From: Lachnospiraceae bacterium UBA3820
GTDB taxonomy: Bacteria; Bacillota; Clostridia; Lachnospirales; Lachnospiraceae
Assembly: GCA_002369325.1 (NCBI GenBank)
Contig: DFDU01000078.1
Coordinates: 1 to 5,804, forward strand
Reading direction: 5' to 3'
DNA: 5,804 nt
Shown here: positions 1-5,804 of the stretch, piece by piece
Numbering within the stretch: position 1 is the stretch's first letter
How the letters are laid out: the number at the start of each line of letters is the position of its first letter
Translations under genes and position numbers: made by a program
The notes under the pieces: model-generated
Told to the model about the DNA's origin: nothing
What the model saw: the letters and a program-made list of their open reading frames with translations, nothing else
Databases searched by the model: none

Positions 1-1709
1 GAATAATCAAATTCCACACCCTGTCCTATACGTATAGGCCCGGAGCCAAGCACGATAATCTTCTTTTTGTCGGAAACAATTGATTCCTGTTCATCTTCAT
101 ATGTCGAATAAAAATAAGGAATATAACTGTCAAACTCCGATGCACAGCTGTCTATCATCTTATATACAGGAAATACACCTTCTTTTTTCCTGTATTCGAA
201 AATCGCATCTTCATCGGTGTTCCAAAGCTTTGCGATAATCTTGTCAGAAAAGCCCATCTTCTTTGCGGCAATTAATTCGTCTTTGTTAAACGGAGTTTCT
301 TTTAATACATTTTCTTCTTCAACTATATTTTTAAACTTTCTTAGGAAAAGCATATCTATCTGTGTTTTTTGAGCAATATCTTCCAATGCGGTTCCCATAC
401 GAAGAAGTCTTGCTATGGCATAGATTCTGTCATCGGTTCCTTCACTTATATACGAAAGAAGGCTTTCCTTATCATATTCGTCAAACTTCTTCATATACAG
501 ATGATATACTCCGATTTCAAGTGAACGAATAGCCTTAAGTAAGCTTTCCTCGAGAGTTCTTCCGACACTCATTACCTCTCCCGTAGCCTTCATCTGAGTA
601 CCAAGGTGATTATTGGCATCTGCGAATTTGTCAAACGGGAATCTTGACATTTTCGTTACAACATAGTCAAGTGCCGGCTCAAAAGAAGCAGGTGTATTGG
701 CAAGCATTATCTCATCCAAATCCATACCTATACTTATCTTTGCCGATACTCTTGCTATAGGATATCCGCTCGCCTTAGATGCAAGTGCCGAAGAACGTGA
801 CACTCTTGGATTTACCTCGATTAAATAGTACCGGAAAGAATGTGGATCAAGAGCAAACTGTACATTGCAACCGCCCTTTATCTTAAGTGCCCTTATTATC
901 TTAAGTGCACTGTCTCTTAACATGTGATATTCTTTATTTGTAAGTGTCTGTGATGGACATACAACTATCGAATCACCCGTATGTATACCTACAGGATCGA
1001 TATTTTCCATATTACAGATGGTAATTGCTGTATCGTTTGCATCGCGCATTACCTCATATTCGATTTCTTTGTATCCCTTAATACTCTTTTCAACAAGCAC
1101 CTGATGAACAGGTGAAAGCATAAGAGCATTTTTCATTATCTCTTTAAATTCTTCTTCGTTTGAAGCAAAGCCACCGCCTGTTCCACCCAAAGTATATGCA
1201 GGTCTGAGAATAACAGGATATCCTATCTCATCGGCTGCAGCTATCCCCTCCTCCATTGAATTTGCTATAAGTGACGGAAGTACGGGTTCACCGAGTTCCT
1301 CACAGAGTTCCTTAAATAATTCTCTGTCTTCTGCCTTTTCTATACTTTCACTACTTGTACCGAGAAGCTCTACATTACATTCTCTTAATACTCCTTTTTT
1401 CTCAAGCTGTATGGCAAGGTTAAGTCCTGTTTGACCTCCAAGGCTTGGAACTATTGCATCCGGTCTTTCATAGCGAATAATCTTTGCCATATATTCAAGT
1501 GTAAGAGGCTCCATGTAGACTCTGTCAGCTATGGCAGGGTCTGTCATAATCGTTGCAGGATTGGAATTACATAAAATAACCTCATAGCCTTCTTCCTTAA
1601 GGGCAAGACAAGCCTGAGTTCCCGCATAATCAAATTCCGCAGCCTGACCTATAACTATCGGACCCGAACCTATAACAAGTATCTTTTTTATATCTGTTCT
1701 TTTTGACAT
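1..1709 (-). CDS. carB: Carbamoyl-phosphate synthase large subunit, 5' part (cut by window edge)
   Basis: This subunit makes carbamoyl phosphate from bicarbonate, two ATP and the ammonia released by CarA, in the cytoplasm, for pyrimidine and arginine synthesis. The frame is open from the ATG at 1709-1707 to the window edge, giving 569 codons of a protein usually about 1,060-1,070 residues long. It starts MSKRTDIKKILVIGSGPIVI, nearly identical to CarB N-termini. The carboxyphosphate-forming ATP-grasp half spans residues 1 to about 400, with metal-binding residues Gln284, Glu298 and Asn300 (the last two in EVNPRVSRSSALASKASGYP) matching E. coli 285/299/301. The oligomerisation region follows, to about 545. 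The carbamate-kinase half then begins with KIIVLGSGPIRIGQGVEFDY, a visible internal repeat of residues 10-28, reflecting the family's ancient duplication. A GGGAGG ribosome binding site lies 9 bases upstream. It follows carA by 53 bp, the usual carAB order. Nothing suggests it is broken; it is merely cut by the window. Confidence 0.97.
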   Translation of the reverse strand, partial: MSKRTDIKKILVIGSGPIVIGQAAEFDYAGTQACLALKEEGYEVILCNSNPATIMTDPAIADRVYMEPLTLEYMAKIIRYERPDAIVPSLGGQTGLNLAIQLEKKGVLRECNVELLGTSSESIEKAEDRELFKELCEELGEPVLPSLIANSMEEGIAAADEIGYPVILRPAYTLGGTGGGFASNEEEFKEIMKNALMLSPVHQVLVEKSIKGYKEIEYEVMRDANDTAITICNMENIDPVGIHTGDSIVVCPSQTLTNKEYHMLRDSALKIIRALKIKGGCNVQFALDPHSFRYYLIEVNPRVSRSSALASKASGYPIARVSAKISIGMDLDEIMLANTPASFEPALDYVVTKMSRFPFDKFADANNHLGTQMKATGEVMSVGRTLEESLLKAIRSLEIGVYHLYMKKFDEYDKESLLSYISEGTDDRIYAIARLLRMGTALEDIAQKTQIDMLFLRKFKNIVEEENVLKETPFNKDELIAAKKMGFSDKIIAKLWNTDEDAIFEYRKKEGVFPVYKMIDSCASEFDSYIPYFYSTYEDEQESIVSDKKKIIVLGSGPIRIGQGVEFDY

Positions 1710-1718
1710 TGTATTTTT

Positions 1719-1724
1719 CCTCCC
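1719..1724 (-). promoter_or_regulatory. Ribosome binding site of carB
   Basis: GGGAGG on the minus strand ends 9 bases before the carB ATG at 1709. It supports that start, which also gives an N-terminus aligned residue for residue with E. coli CarB. The rest of the 53-bp carA-carB gap is AT-rich. It contains the short palindrome AAGCGCTT but no convincing terminator. Confidence 0.8.
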
Positions 1725-1762
1725 TGATAACTAAGCGCTTTTTCAGTAGCTTTAATTTAATT

Positions 1763-2848
1763 TCATTCTTCAATAAGTCTTATGAACTCATCGAAAAGAT
1801 ATGCGCTGTCCTGTGGTCCCGGTGCACTCTCCGGATGATATTGAACCGAAAAGACCTTATCTTTAACGCTTCTTGCACCTTCAACAGTGTTATCAAGTAT
1901 ATTTATATGAGTTACCTCCAATCCTGTTTTCTTCACGCTTTCTTCATCGACGGCAAAGGAATGGTTCTGAGATGTAATTTCTATCTTATTTGTAAGTAAA
2001 TTCTTTACAGGATGGTTACCGCCCCTGTGTCCGAACTTTAATTTATATGTTTTTGCTCCATAAGCAAGACTTATAAGCTGATGTCCGAGACAGATTCCAA
2101 AAATCGGAAGCTTTCCGATTAGTTTTTTTATATTATCCGCAACCACCATTACATCCTCCGGATCGCCCGGACCGTTCGATATAAACACTCCGTCAGGATT
2201 AAGCTCCAAAATATTCTCAGCAGAGGTATCATAAGGAACTATGGAAACGTTGCATTTTCTGTTATTTAACGAACGGATTATATTTTGCTTTATTCCGCAA
2301 TCTACAGCCACGATATGATATTTTGCATCGGCAACATTGGAACGCCACTTACTTTTGCAGCTTACCTTTGATACCGCATCATGTTCATAAGGGTTTTCTT
2401 CAATTATCTTCAAACCTTCTTCAAGGCTTGTATCAACCCCGGTAATAAGCACTCTTCTTGAACCAAGGTCTCTTATGGAACGGGTCAGCTTTCTTGTATC
2501 AATTCCAGAAATACCTGTTATATGATATTTTTTCATAATCTCGGAAAGTGTTCTTCTGCTTCTGAAATTGGATGGATAATCATTATATTCTCTGACTATA
2601 AGTCCGCCTATAGTCGGTATATCCGTTTCGTAATCATCATTGGCAATTCCGTAATTACCTATCAATGGATATGTCATAACAACGGACTGGTATGTATATG
2701 ACGGGTCGGAAATTATTTCCTGATATCCCACCATGGATGTATTAAATACTATCTCGGTAACCTTATCTTCGGTGTCACCGAAAGCATATCCATAATACTC
2801 GCTTCCATCTTCCAAAATCAGTTTTCTGTTAAATTTTTCTCGTTCCAT
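1763..2848 (-). CDS. carA: Carbamoyl-phosphate synthase small (glutamine amidotransferase) subunit
   Basis: CarA hydrolyses glutamine and passes ammonia to CarB through the heterodimer's internal tunnel. The protein has 361 residues, a normal length for Firmicute CarA. Residues 1 to about 150 form the CarA-specific N-terminal domain, with NTSMVGYQEIISDPSY (36-51), PLIGNYGIA (61-69) and GIDTRKLTR (115-123). The class I glutamine amidotransferase domain begins around residue 178. It shows SNGPGDP (224-230), the nucleophile elbow FGICLGHQ with Cys253, SQNHSFAV (293-300), and the rest of the triad, His338 and Glu340, in VQYHPES. All catalytic residues are intact. The start at 2848 is supported by AAGGTGG (minus strand, 2859-2853) four bases upstream, a rather short spacing, and by alignment of the N-terminus with the family. 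It lies 116 bp after the ANTAR gene and 53 bp before carB. Whether the pair serves pyrimidine or arginine synthesis cannot be told from this window. Confidence 0.97.
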   Translation of the reverse strand: MEREKFNRKLILEDGSEYYGYAFGDTEDKVTEIVFNTSMVGYQEIISDPSYTYQSVVMTYPLIGNYGIANDDYETDIPTIGGLIVREYNDYPSNFRSRRTLSEIMKKYHITGISGIDTRKLTRSIRDLGSRRVLITGVDTSLEEGLKIIEENPYEHDAVSKVSCKSKWRSNVADAKYHIVAVDCGIKQNIIRSLNNRKCNVSIVPYDTSAENILELNPDGVFISNGPGDPEDVMVVADNIKKLIGKLPIFGICLGHQLISLAYGAKTYKLKFGHRGGNHPVKNLLTNKIEITSQNHSFAVDEESVKKTGLEVTHINILDNTVEGARSVKDKVFSVQYHPESAPGPQDSAYLFDEFIRLIEE

Positions 2849-2919
2849 TTTTCCACCTTCTATTTCATTAATTTATCATGCTATGGTTGATTATTTCATA
2901 ACCTTGGCGAAAGCGTGCC

Positions 2920-2941
2920 TGCGATAGATATATCTAACGCA
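2920..2941. repeat. 22-bp near-perfect palindrome between the ANTAR gene and carA
   Basis: The sequence tgcgatagatatatctaacgca reads almost the same on both strands: 10 of 11 arm positions pair, with one mismatch in each arm. It sits in the 116-bp gap (2849-2964), about 72 bases upstream of the carA start. It could be a DNA operator for a dimeric regulator or an RNA hairpin in the transcript entering carA. No U-run follows on either strand, so it does not look like an intrinsic terminator. If folded as RNA with a six-base loop, the loop would be AUAUAU, which lacks the G at position 4 expected in ANTAR target hexaloops. The rest of the gap holds the carA ribosome binding site and no convincing promoter. 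Confidence 0.55.
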
Positions 2942-2964
2942 TACAACTCTCACTAAATGTATTT

Positions 2965-3519
2965 TTACTCAGCTATCGCCATATAAAGAATCATCTGCGC
3001 CGTTTCTACCATACTGTTACCGGAATCCATGCTGCATTTCTGGATATAATGATAAGCTTCCGGTTCTGTCATATCATTTCTTTCCATCAGTAAGAGCTTG
3101 GCATTATTGATATAATTCATTCCGTGTTCGTCACGTTTTCTGCCCTTTTGCTCAACTATTTTTTTTCTTATGGCCCGGTCCTGCTGTTCCAAAACCATGC
3201 TGACGGTATTGACGATGTCCGAAGGCTTGCAGGGCATAATAAGCGTCATAACTCCTTCCGGACATCTGATCTGATTATCCTTGGAAGTCATTAGAACCAT
3301 CTGAAAATTATCAGGGAGATATCCCGAAAGTTCACGCGAACTCATATCAGGAAATCTGTGTCCGCATATAACCACTCCCGATTCAAGCTGATTTACATTT
3401 GAAAGAACCGACGCAGCCGCACTGCAAATCGCAAATGTATCCATACCATATCTTCCGAGAAGAGCACTTATTTTCCTTGAATCATTCAATTTAGGCAATG
3501 CAATAATAATACTGCCCAT
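2965..3519 (-). CDS. ANTAR-domain RNA-binding regulator with degenerate receiver domain
   Basis: This is probably a cytoplasmic transcription antiterminator that binds paired hairpins in leader RNAs of nitrogen genes, like NasT, AmiR and the clostridial NitR encoded beside glnA. It has 184 residues. Residues 1 to about 110 resemble a response-regulator receiver fold. The phosphoacceptor position, four residues before the Pro of RFPDMS, is Gly53 instead of Asp. The N-terminal acidic pair is also missing (IIIALPK). Thr78 (in MVLMTSKD) and Lys98 (in MPCKPSDI) do fit the receiver pattern. A charged linker at about 110-135 is probably coiled coil. The C-terminal ANTAR domain, about 137-178, shows NNAKLLLMERNDMTEPEAYH and the terminal helix VETAQMIL. 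It starts 11 bp after the glutamine synthetase homologue, with its ribosome binding site overlapping that stop codon, so the two are probably co-translated. The family call is firm; the RNA target and inducing signal are unknown. Confidence 0.88.
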   Translation of the reverse strand: MGSIIIALPKLNDSRKISALLGRYGMDTFAICSAAASVLSNVNQLESGVVICGHRFPDMSSRELSGYLPDNFQMVLMTSKDNQIRCPEGVMTLIMPCKPSDIVNTVSMVLEQQDRAIRKKIVEQKGRKRDEHGMNYINNAKLLLMERNDMTEPEAYHYIQKCSMDSGNSMVETAQMILYMAIAE

Positions 3520-3526
3520 CTATGTA

Positions 3527-3532
3527 CTCCTT
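3527..3532 (-). promoter_or_regulatory. Ribosome binding site of the ANTAR gene, overlapping the upstream stop codon
   Basis: AAGGAG lies seven bases before the ATG at 3519. Its first two bases are the last two of the TAA stop (3533-3531) of the glutamine synthetase homologue. A ribosome finishing that gene therefore terminates on the next gene's binding site, which suggests translational coupling and fixes the ANTAR start. Confidence 0.8.
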
Positions 3533-4751
3533 ATATTCTGTAAAGGTATTTTTGAAGCTCCCAATCCGAAATCTGACTCATATACTCATTCCACTCATTT
3601 TCCTTTGAAACGGCATACTTATCTACAAATGAAGAACCAAGAGTTTCCTTGGCAAGAGTGCTGTTTGTAAATAATAAAACCGCTTCCTTAAGATCCGAAG
3701 GTATACCTGTATCAATCAAATCATCGGTAGGCTTTATCCTTTCTTCAATTCCTTTAAGACCCGCATTGACAAACATAGCCATTGCAAGATAAGGGTTGGC
3801 CGATGGATCGGCAAATGAAAATTCCAGCTTAATGTCCTCTCCTCTTCTGTTATGAAGCTTTGGCTTGTTACTGAATTCTCTTTTATATGAATTGACCAAC
3901 GGATTCGTTATGGCACATATTTCCTTTGCATACTTCATAATTCCGCCTGCAAACCATGCACCCTCGCAATCCATATCGCCTTTTTCATAATCTTTAATTA
4001 TATTTTTATCATTTTTATAAACTGACATATTAAGATGAACGCCAGAACCGGCCTGATCCCGGCGTGGTTTAGGCATAAATGTAGCATGAAGACCGAAGGT
4101 CTTTGCTATGGAACGAACTGACGATTTAAATGTAATCATTCCGTCAGCCATATTGAGTAATGTTCCTTCTTCAAAATCTATCTCATGCTGGGCAACTGCT
4201 GTTTCATGATATGATGAATTGATATTAAAGCCCATCTCCTCAAGCATAAGAACAATATTTCTTCTTGCATTTTCTCCAAGATCCACAGGTCCCACATCCA
4301 TAAGTCCTGCCTGCTCATGTGAAAAAGTGGTAGGCTGTCCGTCTTCATCCGAATGAAAAAGGAAAAACTCACACTCCGGGTTGATATAAAAATCATATCC
4401 CTTTTCTTTTGCCTTATTTATTGTATTTTTAAGTATAGTTCTGGGACTGAATGCAATCTCGTTACCGTCGGCATCACAGACATCGCATAAAAGTCTTGCA
4501 ACTCTGTTCTGCTGCGGTCTCCATGGAAGAATGATAAATGTATCAAGGTCAGGTCTTAAGTAAAGCTCATCTTCATCAACCTTAAATATCTTTTCATTTT
4601 CAAATGCGAACTGATTGTCAATTACTTTTTCGATCATTCTTGCTGTTACGGCAGCATTTTTTAAATTGCCGAGAGGATCGGTAAACTGAAGTCTGACAAA
4701 CTCCACATCCTCTTCCTCAATAATATTTAAAATCTCATTCTTCGTCTTCAT
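3531..4751 (-). CDS. glnA: Glutamine synthetase type I family protein, short form with divergent active site
   Basis: The family joins ammonia to glutamate using ATP; the symbol here marks the family, not proven activity. The beta-grasp region opens with VRLQFTDPLGNLKN (19-32), followed by LRPDLDTFIILPWRPQQ (65-81) and the catalytic domain. All metal-ligand positions are present (Salmonella numbers in brackets): Glu126 (129), Glu128 (131), Glu183 (212), Glu190 (220), His239 (269) and Glu310 (357). NPLVNSYKR (283-291) and DPSANPYLA (315-323) are typical. The protein is short, 406 residues against about 440-445. The family's FDGSSI loop is FENEKI (50-55). The segment after NSYKR with the flap glutamate (327) and Arg339 is replaced by a short EFSNKPKLHNRRGED. 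Asn264 is Ala234, and Arg359 is Ser312. A further loop is missing near residue 341. It lies between gltD and the ANTAR gene. AAGGG (4763-4759) seven bases upstream supports the start. It is a divergent or altered-function enzyme rather than a decayed gene, since the frame is intact throughout. Confidence 0.85.
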   Translation of the reverse strand: MKTKNEILNIIEEEDVEFVRLQFTDPLGNLKNAAVTARMIEKVIDNQFAFENEKIFKVDEDELYLRPDLDTFIILPWRPQQNRVARLLCDVCDADGNEIAFSPRTILKNTINKAKEKGYDFYINPECEFFLFHSDEDGQPTTFSHEQAGLMDVGPVDLGENARRNIVLMLEEMGFNINSSYHETAVAQHEIDFEEGTLLNMADGMITFKSSVRSIAKTFGLHATFMPKPRRDQAGSGVHLNMSVYKNDKNIIKDYEKGDMDCEGAWFAGGIMKYAKEICAITNPLVNSYKREFSNKPKLHNRRGEDIKLEFSFADPSANPYLAMAMFVNAGLKGIEERIKPTDDLIDTGIPSDLKEAVLLFTNSTLAKETLGSSFVDKYAVSKENEWNEYMSQISDWELQKYLYRI

Positions 4752-4758
4752 TTTCTAT

Positions 4759-4764
4759 CCCTTT
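4759..4764 (-). promoter_or_regulatory. Ribosome binding site of the glutamine synthetase homologue
   Basis: AAAGGG on the minus strand ends seven bases before the ATG at 4751. It lies inside the 25-bp gap after the gltD stop. The gap leaves no room for a separate promoter unless it lies within gltD, which supports co-transcription with gltD. Confidence 0.7.
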
Positions 4765-4776
4765 CTTAATCATAAA

Positions 4777-5804
4777 TTACAGGTTAGTGTACCCCATAAG
4801 AGATTCATCAACCTCTTTTGCTACAGCTCTTCCCTCTGCTATCGCCCATACTACAAGAGACTGTCCTCTATGCATATCTCCTGCAGTATAGATTTTGTCC
4901 TTACTCGTCTTATAAGAGCCGCTTGCTGTCTTTACATTTGATCGCCCGTCACATTCTACGCCAAAGCCATCGGTTACGTAAAGTTCACTGCCCAAAAAGC
5001 CCGCAGCAATAAGACATAATTCACAAGGAAGTTCTTTTTCACTACCCTCTACAGGTATCATATTATACCTTCCGGCTTTTTTGTCAAATACAGATTTTAA
5101 TTCTACTGTTTTTACTGCCTTAAGTTTGCCGTTTTTATCTTTTATAAACTCGGCTACGGTTGTGCAATACAGTCTCGGATCGTGTCCGAATTTGTAAATT
5201 GCCTCCTCCTGACCGTAATCGGTCTTGCAAACCTTAGGCCATTCCGGCCAGGGATTACTGTCAGTTCTTACATCAGGTGCTTTAGGCATCATCTCAAGCT
5301 GCGTTACACTCTTAGCTCCCAGTCTTATGGATGTACCGACACAGTCATTTCCCGTATCGCCACCGCCTATTACTATTACATTTTTATCCTTTGCAAGCTC
5401 AAAAGGATATTTTTCAAAATTGCTGTCAAGAAGACTCTTTGTAACCGTCTTTAAATAATCAACCGCAAAATATATACCTTCCGCATCTCTTCCCGGAGCT
5501 TTTATATCCCGGGGATTTGATGCACCGCATGCAAGGATTACTCTGTCGTACTTATTTTCCAATTCAAAAGGCTTAATGTCAATACCAACATTAACATTAC
5601 ATATAAATTCTATTCCTGCCTCCTCCATAAGCCTGATTCTTCTGTCAATGATACTCTTGTCAAGCTTCATATTTGGTATTCCGTACCTTAAAAGTCCACC
5701 GATTCTGTCACTTCTTTCGTATACGGTTACCTTATGACCTCTTCTGTTTAAAAGCTGTGCGGCAGCAAGTCCCGATGGGCCGCTTCCCACTATGGCAACT
5801 GTCT
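4777..5804 (-). CDS. gltD: Glutamate synthase (NADPH) small subunit, C-terminal part (5' end outside window)
   Basis: GltD is the FAD flavoprotein that takes electrons from NAD(P)H and passes them to the GltB large subunit, which converts glutamine and 2-oxoglutarate to two glutamates. The frame is open to the window edge, so the N-terminal part of about 145 residues with the iron-sulfur cysteines is missing. The 341 residues seen begin TVAIVGSGPSGLAAA. This is the FAD-binding GxGxxG motif, followed by the strand ending YERSDRIGGLLRYGIP. The GTG at 5790 lies inside this motif and is not the start. A second dinucleotide motif, VIVIGGGDTGND, ends about residue 153 and binds NAD(P)H. NPWPEWPKVCKTDYG (about 183-197) and YTAGDMHRGQSLVVWAIAEG (about 305-324) are specific to GltD-type proteins. 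The end, LMGYTNL, is typical. A gltB partner is expected upstream but lies outside the window. It is followed after 25 bp by the glutamine synthetase homologue. Confidence 0.95.
   Translation of the reverse strand, partial: TVAIVGSGPSGLAAAQLLNRRGHKVTVYERSDRIGGLLRYGIPNMKLDKSIIDRRIRLMEEAGIEFICNVNVGIDIKPFELENKYDRVILACGASNPRDIKAPGRDAEGIYFAVDYLKTVTKSLLDSNFEKYPFELAKDKNVIVIGGGDTGNDCVGTSIRLGAKSVTQLEMMPKAPDVRTDSNPWPEWPKVCKTDYGQEEAIYKFGHDPRLYCTTVAEFIKDKNGKLKAVKTVELKSVFDKKAGRYNMIPVEGSEKELPCELCLIAAGFLGSELYVTDGFGVECDGRSNVKTASGSYKTSKDKIYTAGDMHRGQSLVVWAIAEGRAVAKEVDESLMGYTNL

Noticed and set aside
1710..1762. Possible terminator or attenuator between carA and carB (AAGC...GCTT pairings).
   Set aside because: The pairing arms are only four bases and no U-run follows on the minus strand, so it would not stop transcription between two subunits of one enzyme.
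1703..1999. Plus-strand open frame of 98 codons across the 3' end of carA and the carA-carB gap.
   Set aside because: It lies opposite well-supported genes, has no recognisable domain, and starts within carB's first codons. It is an antisense shadow.
2872..2901. Possible carA promoter on the minus strand: TTATGA, 18 bases, GATAAA.
   Set aside because: It matches the -35 consensus at only 3 of 6 positions and the -10 at 4 of 6, in AT-rich sequence where such matches are frequent.
2849..2964. Possible ANTAR target (paired hairpins with AxxGxx hexaloops) in the gap before carA.
   Set aside because: The only strong hairpin has an AUAUAU loop if folded with six loop bases, lacking G at position 4. 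The adjacent GGC...GCC pairing has an eight-base loop. No second matching hairpin is present.
3855..3878. EcoRI and HindIII sites inside the altered flap segment, suggesting a cloning artefact.
   Set aside because: AAGCTT also occurs elsewhere in the window (near 226 and 2108), the frame continues into conserved GS sequence, and no vector-like sequence is present.
5182..5458. Overlapping plus-strand open frames of 77 and 90 codons opposite gltD.
   Set aside because: They are complements of a conserved gltD region, in two frames at once, with no family resemblance. They are shadows.
5790..5790. GTG at 5790 as the start of the gltD frame.
   Set aside because: It falls inside the FAD-binding motif TVAIVGSGPSGL and the frame is open to the window edge, so the real start is outside the window.

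Overview
The window is one unbroken run of minus-strand genes, apparently from a low-to-moderate GC Firmicute. A clostridial, possibly Lachnospiraceae-like, source is my inference from AT-rich codon use, strong GGAGG-type ribosome binding sites, tight gene packing and the pairing of a glutamine synthetase gene with an ANTAR gene. No plus-strand gene, RNA gene, mobile element or CRISPR array is supported.

In the direction of transcription (high to low coordinates) the order is: the 3' two-thirds of a glutamate synthase small subunit (gltD, 5' end cut by the window edge); a glutamine synthetase type I family gene (25-bp gap); an ANTAR-domain RNA-binding regulator (11-bp gap, with its Shine-Dalgarno overlapping the preceding stop codon); a 116-bp gap holding a 22-bp near-perfect palindrome; carA; a 53-bp gap; and the 5' half of carB, cut at residue 569. 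The first three genes are packed like one operon. carAB may be read from the same transcript or start separately in the 116-bp gap. No convincing promoter or terminator is visible there.

The theme is glutamine and glutamate metabolism. GltD feeds electrons to glutamate synthase, which converts glutamine plus 2-oxoglutarate to glutamate. Glutamine synthetase would make the glutamine. CarA hydrolyses glutamine to give ammonia, and CarB uses it to make carbamoyl phosphate for pyrimidines and arginine. The ANTAR protein is probably an antiterminator for nitrogen genes.

The most unusual element is the glutamine synthetase homologue. It is only 406 residues and keeps all six expected metal-binding positions. 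It lacks the glutamate-flap segment and several substrate-site residues, so it may not be an ordinary glutamine synthetase. The neighbouring ANTAR protein has a receiver-like domain without the phosphorylatable aspartate, which suggests control by a partner protein or ligand rather than phosphorylation.
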